A stretch of 64,000 nt of DNA from an uncultured Clostridia bacterium (GTDB lineage Bacteria > Bacillota > Clostridia > Christensenellales > Aristaeellaceae): contig CANOHT010000001.1 in assembly GCA_947565865.1 (NCBI GenBank), forward strand, positions 124,001 to 188,000, read 5' to 3'. Within the stretch, counting starts at the first letter, position 1, and each line of letters starts with the position of its first letter. The position numbers and the translations under genes were made by a program. Below the pieces are notes generated by a model, which saw only the letters and a program-made list of their open reading frames with translations, had not been told where the DNA came from and did not search any database. Of the stretch, positions 1-7,588 are shown piece after piece.

Positions 1-791
1 CCAGCGGGGACATAGCTTCCCCCGGCCAGCTCCAGCATTTTTGCCATGTAGTCGCCGCCGTTGCGTGCATACAGCCCGCCGTTTGAAATGATATAGAACA
101 TGGCCACGGTCTTTTCCGCAGCCGCCGCCTGAAGGCCGTCCACCAATGCCGCCTGGGCCTCAAAGACCGCCTGGGCCTCCGCCTGTCGGCCCAGCAATTC
201 ACCGTAGAGCTTGACCCACTCCACCCGCGCCAGGGGATGCTCCTCATAGGTGGACTGATCCAGCAGCACGGGGATGCCCAGCTCCGCCAGCTTTTCCGCC
301 ACATCCGGGGCGCTCAGCAGCATGGTGGAAAATACGGCCAAGGGGGGCTGCTCAGCGGCCAGCACCTCAAAATCCGGCTCCTTGTAGCTGCCGATGTAGC
401 ACATCCGCCCGGTGCTGAGCGCCTCTCTCACGGCGTCGATGTACCAGCTGTCCGCGTCGGTGGTGGTCTGACCAACGGCATCCAGGCGACCGATGGCGTC
501 AATCAGGGAAATGGTGGACGTGGAGGAAATCAGCAGGTTGTCCAGCGGCAGCCGCAGGGGCGTCACATCCTCATCCAGGTTATCCGGCGCTTCCATGCCC
601 TCGGGAATGGTCAGGAACCGGCTGCCGTCGGAAATGGTGATGAGGGTATAGCCGCCTTCCAGGTAATCCAGGGTGAAATTCCTGGCGTATTGCAGCGGCA
701 TGGACGATTCCACCGCAGGCATATCCGCCAGAGCGGTGGCGCTGATAAGCAGCAGCGCCGTCAGCACAAGGAACACCAGCGTCTTTTTCAT
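1..791 (-). CDS. ABC transporter substrate-binding protein, corrinoid/iron type (3' end outside window)
   Basis: Extracellular binding protein that would deliver a corrinoid or metal chelate to an ABC importer. The ATG at 791 follows a GGAGG-like site. The first 22 or so residues form a Sec signal peptide (MKKTLVFL, hydrophobic core, cleavage after ATALA). No lipobox cysteine is visible, which is unusual for a Gram-positive binding protein. The mature part reads as a TroA/BtuF-like fold: STSTISLIDAIGRLDAVGQ near residue 90, then a segment resembling LPVLLDQSTYEEHPLARVEW in the middle. The frame is still open at base 1, so the C-terminus and any permease/ATPase genes lie to the left. The cobalamin riboswitch upstream makes a B12-type ligand the best guess. 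Family is fairly sure, ligand is inferred. Confidence 0.8.
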   Translation of the reverse strand, partial: MKKTLVFLVLTALLLISATALADMPAVESSMPLQYARNFTLDYLEGGYTLITISDGSRFLTIPEGMEAPDNLDEDVTPLRLPLDNLLISSTSTISLIDAIGRLDAVGQTTTDADSWYIDAVREALSTGRMCYIGSYKEPDFEVLAAEQPPLAVFSTMLLSAPDVAEKLAELGIPVLLDQSTYEEHPLARVEWVKLYGELLGRQAEAQAVFEAQAALVDGLQAAAAEKTVAMFYIISNGGLYARNGGDYMAKMLELAGGSYVPA

Positions 792-853
792 GGGATGACC
801 TCCTTTTTTATCTTCAGGCATGTCAAAAGAGGTCTCCCACCGGCGCGCAACAG

Positions 854-884
854 AAAAAAACGTCCATTGCCGCACAGATGGACG
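854..884 (-). terminator. Intrinsic terminator of the cobalamin riboswitch
   Basis: Read on the minus strand, a 7-bp stem (CGTCCAT paired with ATGGACG) is followed by seven T residues. It sits between the aptamer and the binding-protein start at 791, so it is the natural expression platform: ligand binding should favour termination. Confidence 0.8.
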
Positions 885-965
885 CATGAAACATGCGCGC
901 GCAGGCCTCGCCCGCCGCCGTCATGTCAACCTGCCTTCTCCAACTGCCCGAGAATCGGTTCCAGC

Positions 966-1155
966 GCGCCGGGCAGGTCTCCTGACTTTGGATGCCCGCG
1001 GTTTTCCGCGGTGAACCGGCTGCCTTCTCGGATTGCTCCAATGGCCTCTCGCCCGCCTTGACATCCCTACACAGTAATGGCTGTTGTGCCGGATTCCCAC
1101 CGGCTTCCCTTTTCACCCGAACCAGACGCCGTTAAACGCCCTTCGGACACCCTGC
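966..1155 (-). promoter_or_regulatory. Cobalamin riboswitch aptamer
   Basis: On the minus strand the conserved B12-box features occur in order: AAAAGGGAAGCCGGTG, then GAATCCGG, ACAGCC..TACTGT, GCCATTGG, GAAGGC, and finally AGTCAGGAGACCTGCC. This is the adenosylcobalamin-class aptamer. It lies about 175 bp upstream of the binding-protein ATG with an intrinsic terminator between, which implies transcriptional repression by cobalamin. Exact ends are approximate. Confidence 0.93.
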
Positions 1156-1274
1156 GCTGATATTCAGTTCCTGCTTATTATACCAGCGGATGGCAGATGC
1201 GTCAATGCCGACGCATACGAATTGAGTCTGCCGACGGCAAATAAGTCTGTTACTTTTTATAGATCTGCTGATAG

Positions 1275-1304
1275 AAAAAACGGAGAAGCAGGTGTGCTTC
1301 TCCG
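1275..1304 (-). terminator. Intrinsic terminator downstream of htpG
   Basis: A perfect 10-bp stem (CGGAGAAGCA with TGCTTCTCCG, 4-nt loop) is followed on the minus strand by six T residues. It closes the htpG transcript about 210 nt after the stop codon, leaving repeat copy A inside the 3' UTR. Confidence 0.8.
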
Positions 1305-1314
1305 TTCATGCTGC

Positions 1315-1512
1315 TGTGGAACGCCCGGGAGGTGTCGGAGGGCCCGCAGGCCCTCTGACTGTATTCATATCGCGCGGCTTTGCCGGGCGGGCGGGTCTGC
1401 GATCCCGCCAGGGATCGCTTCCTTACACGACCTCACAGCCGGGAACTTGCGCAGCAAGTAACCAGTGAGGTCGTGCCAACTCGTGGAAGCGGCTTTGCCG
1501 CTTTCACGACGC
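1315..1512 (-). repeat. Hairpin-mosaic extragenic element, copy A (3' UTR of htpG)
   Basis: Holds the conserved blocks GGTGTCGGAGGGCCCGCAGG (from 1331), CTTCCTTACACGACC (1418-1432) and ACCAGTGAGGTCGTGC (1461-1476), separated by small unrelated hairpins: GATCCC/GGGATC at 1401-1416, ACTTGC/GCAAGT at 1445-1459, and an 11-bp stem with TTT loop at 1483-1507. CACGACCTCAC (1426-1436) can pair with GTGAGGTCGTG (1465-1475). The element abuts the htpG stop codon. Related copies lie at 9856-10325, 20745-20945 and, degenerate, at about 3810-3862. Confidence 0.75.
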
Positions 1513-3390
1513 TTACATCAGCATACCCAGCAATTTCTGGCTACGATTGAGGAAGGCCGTAATTTCCTCAGCTTCCAGGGGCTGGGCAGCCATCCGGGCC
1601 AGATCGTAGACCTGCTGACACATCAGCTGCGTGATCTCGTCCTCCGGATCACGGGCGGCCAGGGCCTGCACCGTCTGGCTGCGGCGGTTCAGCACCAGCT
1701 CAAACCGATCCGGCATGGGGAAGGACTGGCCGTACATCCGGCTCATTTCCTTGAAGCGGCGGCTCTGCTCGTCCTCGGTAACCATGGCGGTGAGCTCGGC
1801 GCTGGCCAGGGCTTCCAGCTTCACGGCAAGATCATCCTTGCCCAGGGCCTTGCGGAACATGGCCTGCAGGCTGTCGCCGTCCAGCTCCTTGCCCTCCTCG
1901 GATTCCTCTGTCAGGCCGGACACGTCCGCGTCTACACGAGCAAACTGCACCTCGCTGCCGCCGCTGTATTCCATGAAGGACAGGAAGTTGCTGTCAATCA
2001 GGTGATCCAGCACCGCCACGTCCATGCCCCGCTGGGTGTACAATTCCACCGACGCGGCCTGACGCTTGGGATCGTTGGTATAGTAGACCTTCTTCTCAGC
2101 CTTGTCTCCGTTGCGGGTCTGATACTCGCTCAGGGTCAGGTATTCGTCCTTCACCGTCTTCAGGAGCAGTACGTCCTTGACCTTCTCGTAGAATTTCTGA
2201 TCCTTCATGCAGCCATACTTGACAAAGGGCGCGATGTCATCCCAGTAGCCCTGGTAGGTTTCCCGCTCGGTATTGAACATGCCGGTGAGCTTGTCCGCCA
2301 CCTTCTTGGTGATGTGGGCGGAAATCTTCTTCACGGTGCCGTCGTTCTGCAGGAAGGAACGGCTGACGTTCAGCGGCAGGTCGGGACAGTCGATGACGCC
2401 CTTGAGCAGCATCAGGAATTCCGGGATGACCTCCTTGACGTTGTCGGCCACGAACACCTGGCCGGAGAACAGCTTCACCTGGCCCTCATGGGTGCCGAAG
2501 TCGTTCTTCAGCTTGGGGAAGTACAGGATGCCCTTGAGGTCGAAGGGATAATCGACGTTCAGATGAATCCAGAACAGAGGCTCCTCATACCCGAACATCT
2601 TGTGGTAGAAATCCTTGTAGTCCTCTTCCTTGCACTCGGAGGGCTTGCGGAGCCACAGCGGCTGGGTCTCATTGATGAGGCTGGGCTTGGGCAGCTCAGC
2701 GACCTTGCGTGTCTTGGGTGTGCCGTCCTCATTGGTCTCGCCCTCGATGGTTTCCTCCCGCTCGATGGGCTTGGCGTTGGCGTCCTCCAGATAAATGGGC
2801 GCGGACATGTACCCGCAGTAGCGGTTCAGCACCTCGCGGACGCGGTACATCTCCAGGAAGTCCTTCTCCTCGTCGCTGATGTGCAGGGTGATGGTGGTGC
2901 CATGGCCGGCGCGGCTGCCGGGAGCCATGGTGAAGTCCATGCCGTCAGCCGACTCCCAGTGCACGGCTTCCGCCCCCTCCTGGTAGGACAGGGTGTCGAT
3001 TTCCACGCTTTCGGACACCATAAACACGCTGTAAAAGCCCAGACCAAAATGGCCGATGATATCGCCCTTGTCCTTGTCGCCGTCGAAATTCTTCATAAAT
3101 TCCGCCGCGCTGGAGAAGGCCACCTGATTGATGTAGCGCCTCACCTCGTCCGCCGTCATACCGATGCCGGTATCGCTGATGGCGATGGTTTTGTTCTCCT
3201 TGTCCACCGTCACATGGACGGACATGCTTTCCTCCGTACCGGGGTGAAGCATCCTGTACTTGGTGATGGCGTCGCAGCCGTTGCTGACCACCTCCCGCAG
3301 GAAAATATCCTTGTCGGAGTACAGCCAGCGCTTGATAACCGGCATAATATTTTGCGCGTCAATGGAGACGCTGCCCTTTTCCATATCCAT
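1513..3390 (-). CDS. htpG: HtpG, Hsp90-family molecular chaperone
   Basis: ATP-dependent cytosolic chaperone dimer that remodels client proteins. The 625-residue length and full-length match fit bacterial HtpG. An N-terminal GHKL ATPase domain shows REVVSNGCDAITK (about residue 33), DTGIGM (about 78) and GHFGLGFYSVFM (about 122); the middle domain has WLRKPSE and NVSRSFLQND. A strong AGGAGG lies 7 nt before the ATG. The gene stands alone, with its own promoter at 3456-3484 and a perfect CIRCE site at 3492-3518, so HrcA control is likely; in Bacillus subtilis htpG is outside the HrcA regulon. The transcript ends at the terminator at 1275-1304 after a repeat-bearing 3' UTR. The usual Asn of the first motif region (SNASDA) reads SNGCDA here. 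Confidence 0.97.
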   Translation of the reverse strand: MDMEKGSVSIDAQNIMPVIKRWLYSDKDIFLREVVSNGCDAITKYRMLHPGTEESMSVHVTVDKENKTIAISDTGIGMTADEVRRYINQVAFSSAAEFMKNFDGDKDKGDIIGHFGLGFYSVFMVSESVEIDTLSYQEGAEAVHWESADGMDFTMAPGSRAGHGTTITLHISDEEKDFLEMYRVREVLNRYCGYMSAPIYLEDANAKPIEREETIEGETNEDGTPKTRKVAELPKPSLINETQPLWLRKPSECKEEDYKDFYHKMFGYEEPLFWIHLNVDYPFDLKGILYFPKLKNDFGTHEGQVKLFSGQVFVADNVKEVIPEFLMLLKGVIDCPDLPLNVSRSFLQNDGTVKKISAHITKKVADKLTGMFNTERETYQGYWDDIAPFVKYGCMKDQKFYEKVKDVLLLKTVKDEYLTLSEYQTRNGDKAEKKVYYTNDPKRQAASVELYTQRGMDVAVLDHLIDSNFLSFMEYSGGSEVQFARVDADVSGLTEESEEGKELDGDSLQAMFRKALGKDDLAVKLEALASAELTAMVTEDEQSRRFKEMSRMYGQSFPMPDRFELVLNRRSQTVQALAARDPEDEITQLMCQQVYDLARMAAQPLEAEEITAFLNRSQKLLGMLM

Positions 3391-3455
3391 GGTGATAGCC
3401 CTCCTTCGGTCGATTCCTTGTTCATGCGAGGCTCACACAGCCTGGTACGAAAGGT

Positions 3456-3484
3456 ATTGTACCATTGCCTGAGCGGAATTGCAA
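3456..3484 (-). promoter_or_regulatory. Sigma-A promoter of htpG
   Basis: On the minus strand TTGCAA (3484-3479), a 17-bp spacer, then TACAAT (3461-3456), about 65 bp before the htpG start. Confidence 0.7.
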
Positions 3485-3491
3485 GAGAAAA

Positions 3492-3518
3492 TTAGCACTC
3501 AACAGCAAAGAGTGCTAA
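3492..3518. promoter_or_regulatory. CIRCE element (HrcA operator)
   Basis: A perfect match to the canonical inverted repeat: TTAGCACTC, nine bases, GAGTGCTAA. It is placed 7 bp upstream of the visible -35 box of htpG instead of downstream of the -10, so either HrcA blocks from upstream or a second, more distal promoter exists. Confidence 0.95.
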
Positions 3519-3834
3519 CAATTCGAGTTTTGCTATGAAAACAGGCGGCATGGAAGCCGTCCTCAGCATGTCGCACAAGTCCAAATAAGGAGTGCCGGGC
3601 TTGTTGCCGGCAGACTGCCTGTCGAAAACCGATGAGCCGTGAAAAGCGGCTTTCGTGCTTTATCGACATAAAGAGCCTCCTTGAAGGCAGCTATGAGGCC
3701 GACTGAGGGGATGCAATGCTTGCATTGCCCCCCGATACCCGCGACGGACCTTTGTCCGGGGCGGGCGAAAGCAAATGACCAAACAATCCGGAGAATACTC
3801 TGCCACGCAGCCAGTAAAGGCGTTCAGCTACTTA
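3519..3834. other. Non-coding, hairpin-rich intergenic stretch
   Basis: No convincing reading frame. It holds several short perfect hairpins (for example GCAATGC/GCATTGC around 3712-3730 flanked by GGGG/CCCC, and CGGAC/GTCCG near 3744-3758). The block CCAGTAAAGGCGTTC near 3811 resembles the CCAGTGAGGTCGTGC block of the mosaic element, so the right part is probably a decayed copy (copy D). Confidence 0.5.
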
Positions 3835-3860
3835 AAAACCGTGGTCTATGCCACGGTTTT
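3835..3860 (-). terminator. Bidirectional terminator after the small membrane protein
   Basis: AAAACCGTGG pairs with CCACGGTTTT around a 6-nt loop, with A/T tracts on both sides. It lies 39 nt after the stop of the minus-strand gene ending at 3899. It has the form of the last hairpin slot of the mosaic element. Confidence 0.7.
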
Positions 3861-3898
3861 GACAAATGAGAGCGCGGTATAGAAACCACGCCTTGACA

Positions 3899-4216
3899 TT
3901 ACTGAGCGTCAGAGCCATCCTCGCCGCTCTCAGGCGTCTGAGCGACGCGCTCATCAACCAGCTGCTTCAGCAGTTCTCCGTTTCGGCGGGTCTGCGCGAT
4001 CAGTTCGCCAAAGCCGTAGAGCAGACAGCAGTAAGCCCAGACGCTAACCATTACCAGCACCATGGGCAGGAACGCCCCCCAAAGGTTTCCCTCATGCGCC
4101 GGGCTGAAGTAGCTGCTGAACAAAGCGATGATGGCAAACGCCGCTATCAATAGCGCGGTGATTGCAAAAATCACCCCCGCGACCGTTTTGATTTTCGGAT
4201 CAATGTTACGAAACAT
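3899..4216 (-). CDS. Small two-helix membrane protein of unknown function
   Basis: A 105-residue protein. The start is placed at the ATG at 4216 (MFRNIDPKIK) because GGAGGG lies 7 nt before it; an upstream in-frame Met would add 22 unlikely residues. Two membrane segments are visible, about residues 11-34 and 46-68, followed by an LYGFGELI motif and a charged C-terminal tail. Small proteins with the pattern FxNIxxKIK, two helices and LYGFGELI recur in Clostridia, but their function is not known to me. It is transcribed divergently from the ECF sigma gene and ends before the hairpin at 3835. Confidence 0.75.
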   Translation of the reverse strand: MFRNIDPKIKTVAGVIFAITALLIAAFAIIALFSSYFSPAHEGNLWGAFLPMVLVMVSVWAYCCLLYGFGELIAQTRRNGELLKQLVDERVAQTPESGEDGSDAQ

Positions 4217-4335
4217 GACGTACCCTCCATTCTCCTTGCTTTGGCATCGTGCGGATGAGCTTCCCTGCGCCGACACACGCATTAGGAATTTAATGGTAAT
4301 ATAGCATGTCTATCAAAAATTGTCAAATGGGAGTC

Positions 4336-4364
4336 TTTACAGGCCGCTGGCCGGCAAGTATAAT
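4336..4364 (+). promoter_or_regulatory. Sigma-A promoter of the ECF sigma operon
   Basis: TTTACA (4336-4341), 17-bp spacer, TATAAT (4359-4364). This is a housekeeping-type promoter. No obvious ECF-type autoregulatory motif (AAC-N16-CGTC like) was seen before the gene. Confidence 0.75.
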
Positions 4365-4529
4365 GAATGGGAATGGTCGCGGCAGCAAGCCCGCCTGCGG
4401 AACGCGTTTGGCTGATGCAAAGGCCGGAGGCAAGCCGCGCCACTCATGAAAAAATTTCGATCTTCAGGAACAAATCGCTTCGGCATCCGTCTAACCTGTA
4501 CGGATATGCTTCCGCGAAAGGAGGCCCTT

Positions 4530-5120
4530 ATGGATGAATTAACCCTGCGCCGGGCTCAGCAGGGCGACGCCGCCGCCTTCGAGCGGCTGATGACGCCCCT
4601 GGAGGGCATGGTCTGGCGCGTATGCTATCATTATACCGGCCACAGGGAGGACGCATCAGACTGCGCTCAGGAGGCCATGGTCAAGGCATGGCGATCCCTT
4701 TCCCAGTACCGTCAGGACTGCTCCCTGGAGACCTGGCTGTACCGCGTGTGCGCCTCCTGCTGCCTGGATTTTCTCCGCCGCCGAAAGCCTAACGTCTCCC
4801 TGACAAGCATGGCGGAGCAGGGCTTCGATCCGCCTGACGCCGCTCCCACCCCAGAGGAATCCGCCCTGCGCCGCGAGGACGGGGACGAGGTGCGCCGCGC
4901 CATCGCCCTGCTGCCGGAGGATATGCGCACTGTGCTGATCCTCTCTGCCCTGGAAGGCAAGCGTTATGAGGAAATCGCGGACATCACCGGCGTGGCCGTG
5001 GGCACCGTCAAAAGCCGGTTAAACCGCGCCCGGCTCCGTTTGAGCGAAATTCTTGCGCAGCTTCGGGAACCTTCCGCGTTTTCTTCCGTCCAACCAGGTG
5101 AAAGGAGGACACAACCATGA
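4530..5120 (+). CDS. ECF-family RNA polymerase sigma factor
   Basis: A 196-residue extracytoplasmic-function sigma factor. Region 2 is seen at about residues 20-85 (DCAQEAMVKAWRSLSQY, LETWLYRVC), and region 4 at about 125-180 (LPEDMRTVLILSALEGKRYEEIADITGVAVGTVKSRLNRAR, a typical sigma-70 region 4 helix-turn-helix). The start at 4530 is chosen for the AAAGGAGG site just upstream; the longer in-frame Met at 4446 has none. The stop overlaps the next gene's ATG (ATGA), so the pair is translationally coupled to its membrane anti-sigma partner, and release by an envelope signal is the expected control. Confidence 0.93.
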   Translation: MDELTLRRAQQGDAAAFERLMTPLEGMVWRVCYHYTGHREDASDCAQEAMVKAWRSLSQYRQDCSLETWLYRVCASCCLDFLRRRKPNVSLTSMAEQGFDPPDAAPTPEESALRREDGDEVRRAIALLPEDMRTVLILSALEGKRYEEIADITGVAVGTVKSRLNRARLRLSEILAQLREPSAFSSVQPGERRTQP

Positions 5121-6295
5121 CCTGTACCGAATACGCCGTCCTCCTGGAGAAGCTCCTGGATGGCGAGGCTACCCTGGCGGAGGAAGCGATGCTCCGCCAG
5201 CATGAAGCGCACTGTCCGGCCTGCGCAGCCCAGCGCCGCGCATTGGACAGCCTCCAGGATTCCCTGCAAAGCCTGGATACGCCCCCCATGCCGGAGGGCT
5301 TCCACCAGGCCTGGACGCAACGTGTCAAGGAGGAAGCATCCATGCTGGAACAGCCCGACAAACGCAAATCTTTCCCGAAGAAGGCCTTTCATCGTGCCCT
5401 GGCCGTGGCTGCGGCCGCCGTCTTTGTGGTGGGCGGCACCCTGCTCACCCGGAACGATCCCGCCCTCAGCCGTCAACCTATCGCGAAGGAGAACGCCAGC
5501 TATGACGAGACCGGCGGCTATCAGCTGAACAGCGTCGCCTACAGCATGGACGCGCCCGCAGGCACACCGCGAACCGCCAGCGGCAAGCTGGCCGCAGGCG
5601 GCGCCATGGAGCAGCAAAACCCCGAGGCGAAAGTCATCCGCAACGCCAGCCTGACCATCGGCACGCAGCAGTATGACACCAGTCTGGCCGATCTGAGGTC
5701 CCTGTGCGAAAGCAACGGCGGCTGGGTCTCCCATATTTCCGAAAGCGTCGGCAAGGACGGCTTGCGCTACGCCTACTTGAGCCTGCGGGTTCCCGCCGAC
5801 CAGCTTGACAGCTGCCTCGCCGACTCCGGTCAGCTGGGCCGGATCATCCGCCGTGAGGAAAGCGCCAGCGACGTAACCGAAAGTTACTACGATACTCAGG
5901 CCCGCCTGGATACCCAAAAGGCGCTGATGGCGCGGCTCCAGTCCCTGGTCACCGACGCCGCCGATCTGGCCGATCTGCTGGCCCTGGAGGCGCAGTTGGC
6001 CGACACGCAGTATGAAATCGACCGGCTTCAGTCCAGCCTGGACAGCACGGATCGCCAGGTGGCCTATTCCAGCGTGGATGTCAGCCTCCAGGAGGAATCC
6101 TCCTCAGCCCTGGTCACCGCCGACGTTACCTTCGCGGAACGGCTCCGCAGCGCTGTCAGCGCCGGTACGAAGGCGTTCGTGAATTTCTTTGCCGATGTGG
6201 CGGTGTTCCTGACGGCGGCCCTGCCCTTCATCGCCATCGTAGCTGTGGTCGCCCTGGCAGCGCTGCTGGTGCGGAAGCTCCGCAGGAAAAAGTAA
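5117..6295 (+). CDS. Anti-sigma factor, zinc-finger plus DUF4349 membrane protein
   Basis: A 392-residue membrane protein that should hold the upstream ECF sigma factor inactive. The N-terminal zf-HC2 zinc-binding motif is visible as C3...H29-x3-C33-x2-C36. A first membrane helix spans about residues 90-108. The extracytoplasmic part is a DUF4349 domain (VIRNASLTIGTQQYD from about 175; LSLRVPADQLDSCL; SDVTESYYDTQARLDTQ) with a coiled-coil stretch at about 270-325. A second helix near residues 352-385 is followed by a basic tail RKLRRKK, which places the C-terminus inside. The four-base overlap with the sigma gene supports a functional pair. The external signal is not evident. Confidence 0.88.
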   Translation: MTCTEYAVLLEKLLDGEATLAEEAMLRQHEAHCPACAAQRRALDSLQDSLQSLDTPPMPEGFHQAWTQRVKEEASMLEQPDKRKSFPKKAFHRALAVAAAAVFVVGGTLLTRNDPALSRQPIAKENASYDETGGYQLNSVAYSMDAPAGTPRTASGKLAAGGAMEQQNPEAKVIRNASLTIGTQQYDTSLADLRSLCESNGGWVSHISESVGKDGLRYAYLSLRVPADQLDSCLADSGQLGRIIRREESASDVTESYYDTQARLDTQKALMARLQSLVTDAADLADLLALEAQLADTQYEIDRLQSSLDSTDRQVAYSSVDVSLQEESSSALVTADVTFAERLRSAVSAGTKAFVNFFADVAVFLTAALPFIAIVAVVALAALLVRKLRRKK

Positions 6296-6301
6296 CGCCG
6301 C

Positions 6302-6581
6302 TCATCGCGTCAGCGAAAACGGGAGTCTGAGGGCCAATGGCCCTCAGGCAGGGGCTTGGAGGCAAGGCCCCCAAACGTCTCCCCATCGCGCAGCGATGAA
6401 TCCGTAGTCAGGCAGTTCAGCGGCACCTGACGGTCGGTTCCGTCATCGCGTCAGCGAAAACGGGAATCTGAGGGCCAATGGCCCTCAGATAGGGGTGTGG
6501 GGCAAGGCCCCCATACGTCTCCCCATCGCGCAGCTATGAATCCGTAGTCAGGCAGCTCAGCGGCTCCTGACAGTCGGTTCC
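6302..6581 (+). repeat. Tandem pair of a 141-bp structured intergenic unit
   Basis: Unit 1 runs 6302-6442 and unit 2 from 6443 to 6581. Both share the order: GCGTCAGCGAAAACGGGA, a GAGGGCC/GGCCCTC hairpin with AAT loop, a GGGG...GGCCCC hairpin, CATCGC-GCA-GCGATG, and a GTCAGG...CCTGAC hairpin. Unit 2 differs by scattered substitutions and small indels. A third, more diverged copy lies in reverse orientation at about 35330-35475. The pair begins six bases after the anti-sigma stop codon. No coding potential is seen. Confidence 0.85.
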
Positions 6582-6608
6582 CAAACCTCCATAGAACACG
6601 CCTGCACC

Positions 6609-6652
6609 AAATCGCCCCAGAAGAAGCAGCCATGCTCCCTCCGGGGCGATTT
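6609..6652. terminator. Bidirectional stem-loop between the anti-sigma gene and ribF
   Basis: AAATCGCCCC pairs with GGGGCGATTT around a 24-nt loop, with T residues after the stem on both strands. It lies between convergent genes (plus end at 6295, minus end at 6665). Confidence 0.6.
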
Positions 6653-6664
6653 TCGTATACATTT

Positions 6665-7582
6665 TCATACCATGGCCCGGAAAAAATCCCGGCAGTCCTC
6701 GGCATCGCGGGCGATCTGCCGCCGCAGATCCTCCACACCGTCAAAGCGCCGCTCAGGCCGCAGAAAGCGCAGAAACATCAGCCGAACCTTTTTGCCGTAC
6801 AGCTGCAGGCATTCATCCAGGGCGTAGGCCTCCACCGTGACCTGACCCTCCGGCAGCGTCGGGTGCCGCCCAACATTCACCACCGCCGGATAAACCGCGT
6901 CCTCCACCCGCAGCCAGCAGGCGTACACGCCATAGGCCGGAAGCAGCTTATTCGGGTTCACGGACACATTGGCCGTGGGAAAGCCCATGGTGCGCCCAAC
7001 GTGCTTACCGCTGACCACCCGGCCTGAAAGAACGTAGGCATAGCCAAGCAAGCGGTTGGCCTCGGTCACATTCCCTGACGCCAGCAGACCGCGAATCCTG
7101 GTGGAGCTTACCGCGCTGCCACCAATGGACACCTCGGGCATTACGCACACGTCAAAGCCGTGAGTCCGGCCATAATCCCCCAGGGCATCGCCATTGCCCG
7201 CGCCGCCCCGGCCAAAGGTATAGTTGAAACCGCAAATCACCCAGCGGGGCCGGTAGATGCGCAGCATTTCCGCCATGAAGTCCTCCGCCTCCTGGTCGGC
7301 CCGGGCTCTGGTAAAGTCCAGAACGCACAGCTGATCCACGCCGAAGTCCGCCATAACGCCCGCCCGCTCAGTGAGGGTGGTCAGCAGAGGCGGGGCCGCT
7401 TGCGGTCGCAGCACCCGCAGCGGATGGGGCTCGAAGGTGCAGACCGTCAGCGGCAGATTCGCAGCCTCCGCCAATGCTTTTCCCCGCGCCAGCAGCCGCC
7501 CATGGCCCCGGTGAACGCCGTCAAACATGCCCAGCACCAGCACACAGGGCCCCGCCGACCTCGGATTGCGCCATATCCGCAT
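6665..7582 (-). CDS. ribF: RibF, bifunctional riboflavin kinase / FAD synthetase
   Basis: Converts riboflavin to FMN and FMN to FAD in the cytosol. The 305-residue length is typical. The N-terminal FAD synthetase (nucleotidyltransferase) part shows GMFDGVHRGH at about residues 18-27, GFNYTFGRG at about 117, and SSTRIR near 160. The C-terminal flavokinase part shows GRTMGFPTANV (PTAN motif) near residue 200 and GVYACWL near 221. It is the last gene of the rimP-to-ribF operon and starts 6 nt after the truB stop codon. Confidence 0.96.
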   Translation of the reverse strand: MRIWRNPRSAGPCVLVLGMFDGVHRGHGRLLARGKALAEAANLPLTVCTFEPHPLRVLRPQAAPPLLTTLTERAGVMADFGVDQLCVLDFTRARADQEAEDFMAEMLRIYRPRWVICGFNYTFGRGGAGNGDALGDYGRTHGFDVCVMPEVSIGGSAVSSTRIRGLLASGNVTEANRLLGYAYVLSGRVVSGKHVGRTMGFPTANVSVNPNKLLPAYGVYACWLRVEDAVYPAVVNVGRHPTLPEGQVTVEAYALDECLQLYGKKVRLMFLRFLRPERRFDGVEDLRRQIARDAEDCRDFFRAMV

Positions 7583-7588
7583 TTACAC

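Noticed and set aside
1465..3495. 676-codon plus-strand open frame opposite htpG
   Set aside because: It is an antisense shadow of htpG: His/Leu/Val-rich translation, no start signals, and the minus strand is a full-length conserved chaperone.
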